In this document: positions 21,660-33,400 of the stretch, piece after piece
Numbering within the stretch: the stretch's first letter is position 1
How the letters are laid out: every line of letters begins with the position of its first letter
Assembly: GCA_003550305.1 (NCBI GenBank)
Contig: QKYT01000232.1
Location: forward strand, 76,460 to 127,567
Length of the DNA stretch: 51,108 bases
Direction of reading: 5' to 3'
Source of the DNA: Glomus cerebriforme
Taxonomy: Eukaryota > Glomeromycota > Glomeromycetes > Glomerales > Glomeraceae
Position numbers and translations under genes: made by a program
The notes under the pieces: generated by a model
What the model saw: the letters and a program-made list of their open reading frames with translations, nothing else
What the model was told of the DNA's origin: nothing
The model's database searches: none

Positions 21660-22072
21660 TTGTTCATTTCTAGTCGGTCAATTTTTGGTCAAGTTTGTAT
21701 TATTCAAAATTAGTGAATAAAATCATTTTGTAAATTGAGTGAATTTAGTTTGTAATAAAGTTCAGCCCATGTAGCATTTTAATATTTTACATTATATATA
21801 CTTTAGTATTTTAAAATATATTTAGAAACTTTATACTTTTACATAATTTTTATTATGTCTTGCAATAAGACATTTTCAATAGACATGTAAAGAAAAAGTT
21901 ATAAAATATTATGCCATATGACTAGTAACTGATTACTCCTTATTTTTTTTTTGAACTTACTAAAAAATCCCAATTTTTTTGTTTTTTTTTGTTTGGATTT
22001 CTGTCATGTTATACAAAAAGATCAGCCTAATCAAAACCTGACCAAAAAATCCAACCAACTGGAAATGAACAG
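21660..22072. mobile_element. MITE-like element, diverged copy A
   Basis: The left end at 21660 reads TTGTTCATTTCTAGTCGGTC followed by a TTTTTGGTCAAGTTT block. The reverse complement of the right end (22021-22072) reads TGTTCATTTCCAGTTGGTTG followed by a TTTTTTGGTCAGGTTT block. The terminal inverted repeats are about 45 bp with several mismatches. There is no coding capacity inside. It is related to the element at 22449-22749 through the shared TGTTCATTTC terminus. Confidence 0.6.
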
Positions 22073-22448
22073 GGCTAATATATATCAAATGTGAAAATTA
22101 AAAATTTGTAATTCCAATTCACAAGAATGTAATGATCTAATAAAGTTCCCAATTTCAAAAGAATTAACAGATATATGTACGAAAGAATTAACATTACTGT
22201 ATATAACTATTTATTGAAACTTACATAATATTATCTGTGATGTGCTGGATACATACTATAATTTAGAAAAATGATTACACTTTATACATACGAAAACTGT
22301 ATATACTTAATAAACAATCAAATAAAACAAGGAAACAAATAAAAAAAACCAGGTATAAATAATAATTATTATTTGTTCAGTTCATTAGAAATATGCGGGA
22401 TTTAAATGACCGATATTGTTAGAGCCATAACATATATTACCTAATATT

Positions 22449-22749
22449 AGGCCTGTTCATTTCTGATTGTTCAGGTTTTTGATCGCAAAATCTGTTAACC
22501 AATCTGAATATGTGATCAAAAATCAGAGTTGAGTTGGCTGATCGTGATCACAAAAAAATTTTAACTTCAACCAATAAGTACATTTGTTTTTGTTGATTTT
22601 ACTCATTTTTAAAAATGTGATCAAAAAAAAACCACTTTTTTTTAGGTATGAAAAATCGGGTCACTGATCGAGTTACACAATCCCATCAGCCAATATTTAT
22701 CAACTCAAAACCTGATCAAAAACCCAATCAATCAGAAATGAACAGGCCT
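22449..22749. mobile_element. MITE-like element, copy B
   Basis: About 300 bp with terminal inverted repeats. The left end is AGGCCTGTTCATTTCTGATTG and then a TTTTTGATC block. The reverse complement of the right end is AGGCCTGTTCATTTCTGATTG and then a GGGTTTTTGATC block. The first 21 bp are identical. ATT flanks both sides (22446-22448 and 22750-22752), a possible 3-bp target duplication. The interior repeats the theme GTGATCAAAAA and has no open frame. This is a non-autonomous DNA transposon. Confidence 0.75.
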
Positions 22750-22860
22750 ATTAGTTTCATAAGAACCAGGTAAGATTTTTTCAACCAATAATATTTAAAT
22801 ATATATATAGTATTAATTTCGACAAATAAAAATGCTTGATTTTGTGTCACGTAAGATTTG

Positions 22861-22874
22861 CCCCCCCCCCCCCC
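22861..22874 (+). repeat. C14 homopolymer
   Basis: Fourteen consecutive C residues in otherwise very AT-rich DNA. No gene is nearby. Confidence 0.95.
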
Positions 22875-23010
22875 TAAAATATCACCTAATAAATGTTGTG
22901 CCCCTAATATTAACGTTGAAACATTAATTCTTACCGCATTATTCCTAATGACCTAACTATAACAAATTTATATATACTGTATATCCGTATCATACAATGT
23001 AATTTGGTTA

Positions 23011-23363
23011 GAGCTGTTGTAGCCCAAACGTAACCATGTCCCGAATCNNNNNNNNNNNNNNNNNNNNNNNNNNNNNNNNNNNNNNNNNNNNNNNNNNNNN
23101 NNNNNNNNNNNNNNNNNNNNNNNNNNNNNNNNNNNNNNNNNNNNNNNNNNNNNNNNNNNNNNNNNNNNNNNNNNNNNNNNNNNNNNNNNNNNNNNNNNNN
23201 NNNNNNNNNNNNNNNNNNNNNNNNNNNNNNNNNNNNNNNNNNNNNNNNNNNNNNNNNNNNNNNNNNNNNNNNNNNNNNNNNNNNNNNNNNNNNNNNNNNN
23301 NNNNNNNNNNNNNNNNNNNNNNNNNNNTTTGGGACATGGTAGTGTTTGGGCTACAACAGAGCT
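23011..23363. repeat. Inverted repeat enclosing a 280-base assembly gap
   Basis: Bases 23048-23327 are N. The left flank (23011-23047) contains TGTTGTAGCCCAAAC and CCATGTCCCGAA. The right flank, reverse complemented (23328-23363), contains TGTTGTAGCCCAAAC and CCATGTCCCAAA. The gap therefore lies inside a palindromic or TIR element of about 350 bp. The interior cannot be described; the 280-N length may be a scaffold estimate. Confidence 0.8.
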
Positions 23364-24085
23364 TTCTTGAATGAACAATGTTTGTAACACAAATTTCTAT
23401 ACTTCATATTGCTGCGTCTTAAAACAATTGACGGATTAAGGTTTTAAAAATTATGCAACGATCATGTATAAATTAAAAGTATACAAATCTTCACTTATTT
23501 AGAACTATTTAATCGTTACTAAAAAAATAGTTAGTTTTAAGCTGACGGATCGTTGCATCACTTTCACTTCTTTTATATAATTTAATTTGTTCACCTTGCA
23601 TATGTAAAATTCAGTTACAGAAAAATCTATCTCGCAAGTTTGTTACGTATATTCTATATATTCTGTTTGAATTTAGATTTCTATAGCTTGTTGATTTTGT
23701 TGATTAATTATTAATTAATATTTTGAATTTTTAAATATTTTATTGCTATTGGCTGGTATTCATAAGAGATTACTGGTAATTTTTTTTTTTTGATCCGTAT
23801 ATACCAGCACACATCATTTTGAAAACGACAATAAAATATATTTATTGAATCAAAAATATCTTTGAAAATTAATTTTTTATTTGTATTATTTCATTTGTCG
23901 TTACGCATTTTATTAGTAAATGATTATTTTACGCGAAATTGCAAGTATTTCAATACAATTCGCTGGCTGTCCAAAAATTTGGTAATTACTGTACAAAGAT
24001 AAATAGCAAACGTAAAGATTGGGACATTCCAACAAACATTTCATCACATTACTGTACTCTTATCTTAATAAAGAAAACATTTGAT
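23364..24085. other. Intergenic region between the transposon nest and MED6
   Basis: Contains the 19-nt word shared with 12482-12500 and a diverged copy of the 9716-9770 segment. No gene seen. Confidence 0.5.
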
Positions 24086-25589
24086 TTAAAAATCCATAAC
24101 AGAACCATCAGGGGTTGATCCAAGTATAGAAGAACAGTTGCTCTTTTGTGATAAAGTATTCCTTACCGAAGTATTAGTATCTGATGGCCTATGAGATTTC
24201 TTTTCATGTCTAGTTAAAAAAAAAAGAGCATACCGCATGCGTATCATTGTACTTTATTAAATAGAAAAGTTTGAATTTAAAGATACTTACTTCTTTTTCT
24301 TCTTTTTAGTTTCAGTCTTCGATTCATCCGGTTTTTTTGCCCTCCTTCGTTTATCTGTATTGTAAAAGTAATTAATATTTTAACAATTTAAATTGGAAAC
24401 AAAAGAATTTTTCACCTTTCTTCTTTATAGACTGTTCTTTTTCCAGTAACTTTAGTGAAAATTATCATTGTTAATGTTAAACTTCGATTATATAAAATTA
24501 TGGTCAAAACTTACTTTTTCAGCTTCCAAAACAGCCTGTTGTCGGAGTAATAAAGTTTCACGTATTCGTTCACGTTCTCGCTCATTATCTTCCTCAACAT
24601 TTTTAATAGCTCTTTCTCGTTCCTCACTCAATCTACGTGTAACAGAGTAATATGCTATATCAGCTGCCTGATGAAATTCAATCAATTCTTTGTCCAGTAA
24701 CGGCAAAACTAAATAATTAGAATACATTTAGTTTGAATTCTAATTTTATTTACTTAAAAATAGTATAAGAAATGCATACTTCTTGAATTCCCTAAAGTTG
24801 CATGATTATCATCTTTATCACTTTTCCAGGTATAACCAGTTGCGGGATGAAAATTTACGTGTTCACGAATATTATTACATACATTGTGAAGATGATATAA
24901 ACTGGTATACTAGACAGATCCCTATAAATTAAACACAGAAAAAATTTTAAAAAAAATTCATTAAGAATTAACACATACAATCCGACTTCCAATTATTGTA
25001 TATAAATCTGGTGCTTGATATACGATTCCTCGAATTATATAATATGTTGCAAGAGGTATTGCTGTGAATCATTAATTAATTGTTAATGAAACAATAATTT
25101 ATTATGATTTATAAATTAATTTATTCATGTACCATCATATTCGCTTATTCTTCTCCGTTTTTGGACTAAAAAGAATGATGGAGGATCTGCTTGCGCAACA
25201 TAGAATTCAATACCTGTCATCTTCCTAAAATAAATAATAATGAAAAAATCAAATCAACCCGAATACGGTAAAAATAATTTTTTTAAAACTAGATAAAATT
25301 ACGTTATATCCAGAGGCCTGTGATCAGTTGAAAAATTAAACTTAGTTTGCATTTTAAGAACTTCATTATTGCTTTGAGAATCCCAAAATGGAGATTCAGC
25401 AAAATAATCTAACACATTCTCCAAAGTTAATCCTTCGGGATGCTAAAAAAAAATTTTTTTTTTTTGCTTTGATCAAATCGTAAAGATAAAAAAAAAATAA
25501 AAAAAGATAAATCAGAGATTAAGTTTACAAACCGAAAGCAACCATTCTGGATCTCTAAAAGACACTGTATATGGTTCTTCGATCTCCAT
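24086..25589 (-). CDS. MED6: Mediator complex subunit 6 (MED6), nine exons
   Basis: Exons on the minus strand: 25589-25533, 25442-25303, 25224-25133, 25061-24979, 24909-24780, 24708-24515, 24449-24416, 24354-24291 and 24209-24086. All junctions are GT..AG and the frame closes at 305 residues. Family signature in order: SFRDPEWLLS (residues 10-19), GLTLENVLDYFAESPFWD, NNEVLKMQ, MTGIEFYVAQADPPSFFLVQK, then ATYYIIRGIVYQAPDLYTII and GSRI, and SLYHLHN. This matches the conserved N-terminal MED6 domain of the Mediator head module, which links transcription factors to RNA polymerase II in the nucleus. A charged helical region (RRLSEERERAIKN) and a Lys/Arg-rich segment (KRRRAKKPDESK), a plausible nuclear signal, follow. 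The last exon encodes a Ser/Thr-rich tail. It lies 460 bp downstream of the anoctamin gene on the same strand, with separate transcription likely. Confidence 0.92.
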
Positions 25590-26048
25590 CGTATAAATGT
25601 ATAAGAGATAAAGAGATCGATCAAAGAAATTATAATGGAAAGTTCGTCGAAAAAAAATTCGTCAATCCATTTGGTATATTTATAATTATCAACATGACAC
25701 AAACTTTGTATATTATGTAATCATTTGTCAATTTAATGTTAAAGTTCTTTCAAAATCATGCTTTATGACATCATTATCGGGTATCCTAATACTCAAAAAA
25801 AAAATGAAAAAATGGTAATGTTTTTCCTTTTTCAATTCTCTTCAAGGGGATGATTGTCTATTGGAACTACAGAGAAAAAAATGTAGATTTTTTTTACCGA
25901 TAATTTATTGATTTTATTCCAATAATAGTATAACCTATTGATAGTTCATATAATTTTTAAATTTTATACATAAAAAAATGTCAACTATGAACACTCTTAA
26001 ATATATATCCCCAAATATACACTTTTTATATTCATTAATTACTTAATG
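25590..26048. other. Intergenic region between the anoctamin gene and MED6
   Basis: About 460 bp of AT-rich DNA that must hold the 3' end of the anoctamin transcript and the promoter of MED6. No distinct motif can be defended. Confidence 0.5.
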
Positions 26049-29000
26049 TTAAACATCTTCTTCAGCAGTAAAAGCTCTACGTCTTTTAGGTAATTTTAAT
26101 TCGCCATCATCATCAAATAAACTAGAATCGTCAGGACTTTGAGATAAGTATTCATCTAAAGCAGGTGTTTCGTCTTCTAATGCTAATTTAGAGAGATACT
26201 CTTCTCTATCCATTGCAAGTCTTATTTGTTTTGGTACATCTGATATCATATATGTAAATATTAATTTTACAAGAAATACAAGATTCTATAAAATAATTCA
26301 ATTACTTTAAAAATAATTTTTTAAATACAAAATTATACGGATATATTATTATTGTCATTGTATAACTTACCTCAAACATAAGAATAAAAAGTAATCTAGC
26401 AACCAATAATTTATTTTCATCTTCTCCATAAATTCTTGCAAACTCATTCTTCATCCATGTAGAATGAAATGCCATTATTAGAGCATTTGTTAGTACTGAC
26501 AATAGCGATATAAAATTTAATATATGTTCCCACATTCCTATATCTTGTGCTTGCGTTCCGATTGTTCTTTGTAATGAAAATATGTACTAATAAATTTAAT
26601 ATTAGATATTTGTTGTTAAATAAAGTTGTAATATAGTAAATATAAAATTTTTACCTTAAATGCATCGGATCTGATTTCAAAAACATTATTTGCCAATGCA
26701 AAAAAAGGAGCTAGAGGGAATGCTATTCCAAATAATGATATAAATCCAAATTGAACAACTATAAATATTTAAATAAAGAGTGTTTAATCATATTTTTTTT
26801 AAAAAAAATTTCAAGTCTCAAGCAAAAAGTAAAACATACCCATTTCTTCGTATTCACCCCTTTCATATCCATAGGCACTATATAATTTATCATCTTTTGC
26901 CCATTGAGGTATTTCAATACGCGATTTATCAGAATTTTTATACATTGCCACTAATTTTTTAGATTCTTCTCGTATCCTACGTTTATAGATTACACTTCTC
27001 AACCATCTATAAAAAAGGAATTTTCGCATCAAAAGAATTTAATAATTTATTTATCCTTAAAAAGAAATAAAGAAAAAACTACTTACGGCCAAATGATTTC
27101 ATTAAATTGTCCAAACATTTGTCTACCAATGAAGAGGATTGCAAGTTGAATTGTAAGATCTGTCATACAACTATTATAATCACATCCTGTAATTCCTTGT
27201 TTATTGATAATATTCTTAATGAACTATAAGAAAAAAAATTATTATAATTAATCTTTTATTTGTTATGAAAAGATCTAATTTTGAACTTACCTTTTCTTTA
27301 AAAACCAAAATATAAACTATACCAGTATAACAATTCACAAAATCAAAAAAATAAGATTTTAAAATCATAGAATCTGAAACAAAAATCACAAAAAAAAAAA
27401 AAATTAGAATAATTTCTTTTATTATGTTGAATTTTTTTTATTAAATGAAATTGACCTTCATAACTAGTATCTGTTCGATGATTCTCGAAACTTGTCAACC
27501 AATCTGCAACATACGAATAAAGCTAAGCGCAAAAGATAATAATAATAAGAAAAAACTAAATTATAAAATCTGATAATTGCATTATATATGTATATTTTTT
27601 TTTAAAAAAAAACAAGTTACCATAGCCATAAGAAAGATTATTACTAAATTGGAAGAAGCTGTAATCCAAGATGAATATTCTCCAAGATTGATCCAAAGTT
27701 TAGGAGCAAGCAATAAAATTGTAACGGATATAATAACTATAATAACCTGTCAAATTTTGAACCAAAAATAATCAGATTTATTTTTTGAGATAAGCACATC
27801 GTATTTTGTACTTACACAAATAAAAACAACAACTCCAGATATTAAGAATTTTTTAACTTTCTCTCTGTATGGAAAATGAATTTCCTGTCTCAATGTAATC
27901 GGTGATTTTTTTAAAACTTTTTTGAAATAAAGTGAATATAATGATGTTAATTGACTTTGAGAACATATTGATCAAGGAAACATGAAATAGAAACAAACCA
28001 GTTCCATAAAACTCTGGTCTTGGCAATTCCTATAAGTTAATAATTAACTTAGCTTATATAAATGATTTTTTTTACAATAATATTATGACTTACTTCTTTC
28101 TCATAATCCAACACATCCCAATCATATGCGATCGAGATATTGTATTGTTTCCAAGTTTCCAAGAAACATGTAGCTAAAAAAATATTCCCGTTATAGATAG
28201 TAATGAAAAATTTACATATAATGTAGCAAAAAATATAATATATAGCTTACACCATACAGCCATGAAAAATGCAAAAGGAGCTGTAAGTGCATTATCCCAT
28301 ATTAAAGAAAAGTCTTTTTCGTTTTCCGATTTAAATCTAAAGAAAGAAAAAAATATGATTTTAAAACAATATTATATCAAGACACGGATTTAAAATAAAC
28401 TTACACATAATACTTCAATAATCCATATATTACAACAATTATACCCGCAATAGACGCTACAGTTAACCATGTGTTATAAAAACCTATTAAATGTATATAA
28501 ACAACGAAGTTAATAAAATGACAGTTAAACCATCAAAGATAAAAAATTTATTACCTAGCCAAGCAAAATACAAAGCCAATTTTTCTCCAAAATATAATCT
28601 AATCTTATCTAAAGGTTGTCTTCCTCTAGGTTGAACCCATAATACATTTAATTGTGCTCTCAAGTTCATTTGCTCCAAAGGTTTATCAGAAACAATAGGA
28701 GGTCCATCATGAATTGGATAAAAATCCATAAAAGTTCCATTATTGACTAAATTTTTTATGGCTAGTTTTTTAATGGTCCTCTTAACAATGAGTGGTTTTT
28801 CATTATCATAAATTTTTCTATTAATTTGATTTGCAGTAATAATTATACGATGAACCTAAAAAAAAATTTTTTATTAAGAAACGAACCAAAGGAAAGAAGT
28901 AATATTAATAAATCGATAATTACCATTAATATTCTCCTTGAAGAGGGAAAAAAGTTCAAAACAATTTCGCCAATTGATTTTTCAGGACCAGCACCTTCGA

Positions 29001-29943
29001 ATTGTCTTAAACGGTCTCTTCTAAACACAGCGGATCCTTTTGTGATATTTACTTCATATCTAAAATACTTTGTTATTGGATAAAAAAAATTTCTCGCAGG
29101 TGGATCTAATTCGATTTCTGGTAAATAATGAGGCTATAGATTTATGAAGAAATAATGTTTAACTAATGATTTCAAATTATTCATATCGAAACGAATGTTA
29201 AAAAAAGAAGAAATTTACATCTAAGCGCATTTTGAGTTTAATTATTCTCGCTTGTTCACATAATAACTCGAATGGTGCGAAAACTTTTATGTAGGTACAT
29301 TCAAAAATCGAATCAAATTCATGCTCAAGAATTAATCCAGAACGTAAAAGTAAACGTTCAAAATTTTCACGTTTACGCCGTTTTTTAGGTTTTTTATCAT
29401 CATCTACATACTTTAAAATATAATCGGGATATTCATATTCAAGTAAAACTTTAGCAATTGCATCACTAGTCGGATATTTTTCTGTTTAAAATAAATGTGT
29501 GAATGAAAATGAGAGAAATTGTTGCCTGCGCCACAACCAGACTGCGCCACTATCTTATAAATACTCACGAAATTGTTCTACAGTCTCAAGTAGTGTAGCA
29601 TCAGGTTTTTCCTCAATAAAATTTTGAATCTTATTATGAACTTCAACATCCTGCTCGTCTATTAAATGTAATTCTCTGTTATCTTTCAATTCGATCTTGA
29701 TGATCTGTACTTTTTCTAATTCATCTTCGTAATCCAAGGCAACTTTTTTCGACTTTACATTATCAAATCTAGGTGAGGTCCATTTAAAGGATTTCTAAAT
29801 TAAAAAAAAAAAGAGAGAGAAAACTTAGGTAAATGGCATTCAAATTCTTAGATTCTCTGAATTTTATTCACCTCTTCACTAACTGCGATTTTCACGTCTT
29901 GTCCCTTCGAAGAGGACATTCCTTCTGTCGTATTATCTCCCAT
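26049..29943 (-). CDS. Anoctamin / TMEM16 family membrane protein, 18 exons
   Basis: Exons (minus): 29943-29872, 29794-29569, 29481-29219, 29133-28924, 28855-28555, 28483-28405, 28336-28251, 28173-28094, 28029-27999, 27916-27816, 27746-27621, 27522-27456, 27373-27291, 27223-27087, 27006-26840, 26758-26655, 26586-26371 and 26285-26049; product 861 residues. The least certain junction is the acceptor at 27916. Family hallmarks: [114 protein letters not shown] and ISDVPKQI. The Glu pair of EYEEM and the Glu and Asp of [10 protein letters not shown] match the calcium-site residues of helices 7 and 8 in characterised TMEM16 proteins, so a Ca-regulated lipid scramblase or ion channel is likely. The cytosolic N-terminus is long (about 270 residues) and charged. 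About ten membrane segments are expected. Divergent from the ArfGAP gene, 467 bp away. Confidence 0.92.
29521..29550 (-). repeat. Duplicated GTGGCGCAG word inside an anoctamin intron
   Basis: Within the intron 29482-29568 the minus strand reads GTGGCGCAG twice (29542-29550 and 29526-29534), separated by seven bases. The same nine-base word is at 8241-8249 and 12963-12971 (plus strand), and an eight-of-nine match lies near 9296-9304. The word is GC-rich in a very AT-rich window, so it probably marks a dispersed repeat. Confidence 0.55.
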
Positions 29944-30410
29944 TTTTTATTCGAATTAAAGTACAAAGAAAAAACGAATGAAAGAAGCCTCATATTTATC
30001 ATATCTATCCCCATTATATACTTTTTAACATCAAAAAATACAGTTATTATACATTATGCCGCGTATTCTTTATAAACACATAAACACACACGTTTTACTA
30101 CAAAAATCTTTTTTTGAGGCTTAATTACAAATTTCTATTTGCAAGATAAATTATTTAAACGCGGCTTATTAAGATATGTCGATATGTCATCTACAGATTT
30201 TTGAGCAAATCCTCACAGCCATTGTTCCACAGCCTTTTCAATTTATGCTTGTATTTCAATCATTGGTTGGTCCATCAAAGAATATAACCTTTTTTGGCTC
30301 TGATTAAATTAACTTTATATCCAAAATAACGAATCAGTGTAACAAATAAAATTCACGCTTTCATTTTCCAATTTTGCATTTTACAAATTTTAATTATTTT
30401 TAAAGTTGCA
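29944..30410. promoter_or_regulatory. Shared divergent promoter region
   Basis: 467 bp between the start codons of the divergently transcribed anoctamin (minus) and BAR-PH-ArfGAP (plus) genes. It must contain the core promoters and 5' leaders of both, or a bidirectional promoter. No specific factor site can be assigned. Confidence 0.5.
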
Positions 30411-33400
30411 ATGACAGCTCCGTTAAAACTTCATTTATGTCAAGAAGATTCTCCACAATTTCGTAAAGAACTAGCAGATTGTGAAAATTCGGTTTTTGGA
30501 CTTGAGAATACCATAAAAAATCTCGTTAAAATAGCAAGATCGAGTGTCGAATTAGCATCAGGTAAGAATTCTTTGTCTTTTGCTTGTTAATAAAACTAAT
30601 TTTTGATTCTTGACTTCTTGCAATGCACGTCACATTAGAGTATACAGCGAAACAACTTCAATTCGCCGAAGAACTTGGAAATTTTGCGAAAAAACAACCT
30701 GAATCCATTATCAGTAAGTTAACTTTTCTATACTAGTTAAATATATGAAACTTACTAATTATGAAATCAATAAATTTTATAGAAAATGTTCTTTCGAAAT
30801 ATTCCTCTTCACTTCATGAAGTTGAAAGGAGTCGCAAAATTTTGGTAATTCGCTTATTCACTTATTTTATTTCAATTCAATCAATTAAATTAATCAAAAC
30901 TTTTTCATCTAAGCATTCTCATATGTATGAAATGTTCATAGAGCCGTTGGAAGCTTTTGCTAAAAATGAGATAGTTCCTTTAAAGGTAATTACGGGAATT
31001 GGAAATTTTAAATTATTATAAATTAATTTGTTATATCTTAAAATTTTTTAGGAAGTGAAGAAAAATGTCGAAAGAACTTGTAATGAAGCTGATACTGCTC
31101 TTGCCAGATATATGAGCAAAAGACCCAAAGACTCTATGATACCTGATGTAAGTGTTATTATTCCAACTTTATAATTATTTTTTTTATTATTTATTTATAT
31201 AATATTATTTATTTAGGCTTCAATTGAAGTTGCATATACTCGCAGAGAATTCCATCGTCAATATATTGATTATGTAGTAAAAATCAATGAGTTAGAAGCA
31301 AAGAAGAAATTCGAATTCATGGAATATGTAAAGCTGCAATTTCTTCCTATTATTCATTTATTAAAAATATTGTATATTCTATCTAACTGATTTGTATTAT
31401 ACATAGATATTAGCATTAATGTTTACTGAATCATCATTTTACCACCAGAGTTATGATATTTTAAAAGATCTGGAACCACATATGAAAGACGTTACAAGTT
31501 AAGATTAATTTCCCATTTAAAAAAAATATATTGGTTTTAATAACATTTTAACTTATTTTGATAATTAATTTTTATAGGATTACTTCAAGAGGTAAATTAT
31601 AATGTGCATCTTATTTAGATCACGTCCATTTCATAAGATATTTATTATATTTTATTTTAACTTACCTCCTAAATAGGCTAGGACGACCTATCATAATGAT
31701 ATTGCAGAATCACAAGAAATAAAGAAAAAACTTTTAGAAGTAAATTGCACTTTGTACTTTTTTTATTAATCTGATCAAGCACATTTATTTGATTCAATAA
31801 TATTTTAGAAGGCCAGAGGATCATATGATCCAATGAAAAATCCCGCAAAAAATGATATAATTGAACGAAATATAAATTCACCTGTTACTAAATCCGGATA
31901 TTTGTTCATGAAAGGCAATCAGCGAGTGATGCAAACATGGACTCGTAAATATTTCACTATTTCAGATGGACATTTACACTATTACAGTAGAAATGGAAAG
32001 GTAAGCTATTTAGAATATAATTAGATAATTTTATTGGGCTTGATTCCAATGAATTTATTTATAGGGAGCGAACGGAGATGATGAACATCCTTCAATTACT
32101 TTGAGGGTTTGTCATATTAAGCCTATATTGAATAATTCGGATAGGAGATTTTGTTTCGAGATAATTACTCCCAATAAGTAAGTGAATTTCTATTTATTTC
32201 TGGTAATTATTCTAATATTGTATAATTTATATATTTAAATTTTTTCAAGAACTTATGTTTTGCAAGCTGAGAATCAAGAAGAAATGGACGATTGGATAAA
32301 CTGTTTACAAACAGCTGCAAAAGATGCAATCTATGCTGATCAAAATCCAAATCATGTTCCTGGTCCAAATAGTTCGCAAGTGAGTGTATTAGATTTATCT
32401 AAATATAACGGTATACAAGTTACCGGAATTAATAATTTATTTGTTCAGGATATATCCCAAGAAGATACGGTTAATGAATTTAATTTACATAAACAAATTA
32501 ATGATGAGGAGACACCAAATTCTAAACAATCAATTTCAAAGATAAGAGAATTACCAGGAAATGATGTTTGTGTAGATTGTAAATGTAAAGGTAATTAAAT
32601 GATATATAAATTTATACAATAGTTTGTTTTCTAACGCTTGTAATTATATTTAGACCCACAATGGGCAAGTACAAATTTCGGTACTTTATTATGTATAGAA
32701 TGTTCTGGAATACATCGGAGTTTAGGTGTACATATAAGTAAGGTTAAATCATTACAACTGGATAAATGGGAACCTGAATCAATTGAAGTTATGCTTAAAT
32801 TGGGAAATACCAATATAAATAAAATATACGAGGCAAAACTTGTTGATAATAAGGAGAGGCTGGTTAATTCCTCTTCATGGGAGCGGTATGTTTTAAAATG
32901 TTTATTTATTTATTTATTTTAAAAAATTATTTTTAACATTGAATTTAAATATATATCTAGTGCTGATAAAGAAAAATTCATTATTGATAAGTATGTTAAA
33001 AAAGAATTTATTAATACGAATGATGATAATAAAGATCCGGTTACAATTAATTTGGTAAGCTTATGTATAAATATATATTTTTCAAATATCTTTAGTATAC
33101 TTTATATATTTTTATCTTATTTTGCATTTGCACTATATAGGCATTTTGGAAAGCAATGTCAAATTCTGCTTTCGTTGAGGCTTTAAGAAACTTATCACTT
33201 GGAGCAAATGTAGATTGGAAAAATGAACAAGAAAATTCTACTACCGCATTACATCAAGCAATATTAAGAAGTGATGATGTTGCAATAGAATTTCTACTTT
33301 TATGGTTTTGCGATATAAATGAAGTTGATAATAATGGATGGAGTGCATTACATCACGCTGCTGCCACGAACAATGCTAGATTGTTATTAACACTTATGAA

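Noticed and set aside
22968..23390. Open frames across the N gap
   Set aside because: They are open only because N codons cannot be stops.
24468..24650. Ser/Arg-rich frame resembling an SR protein
   Set aside because: Antisense of the charged MED6 helix encoded on the minus strand.
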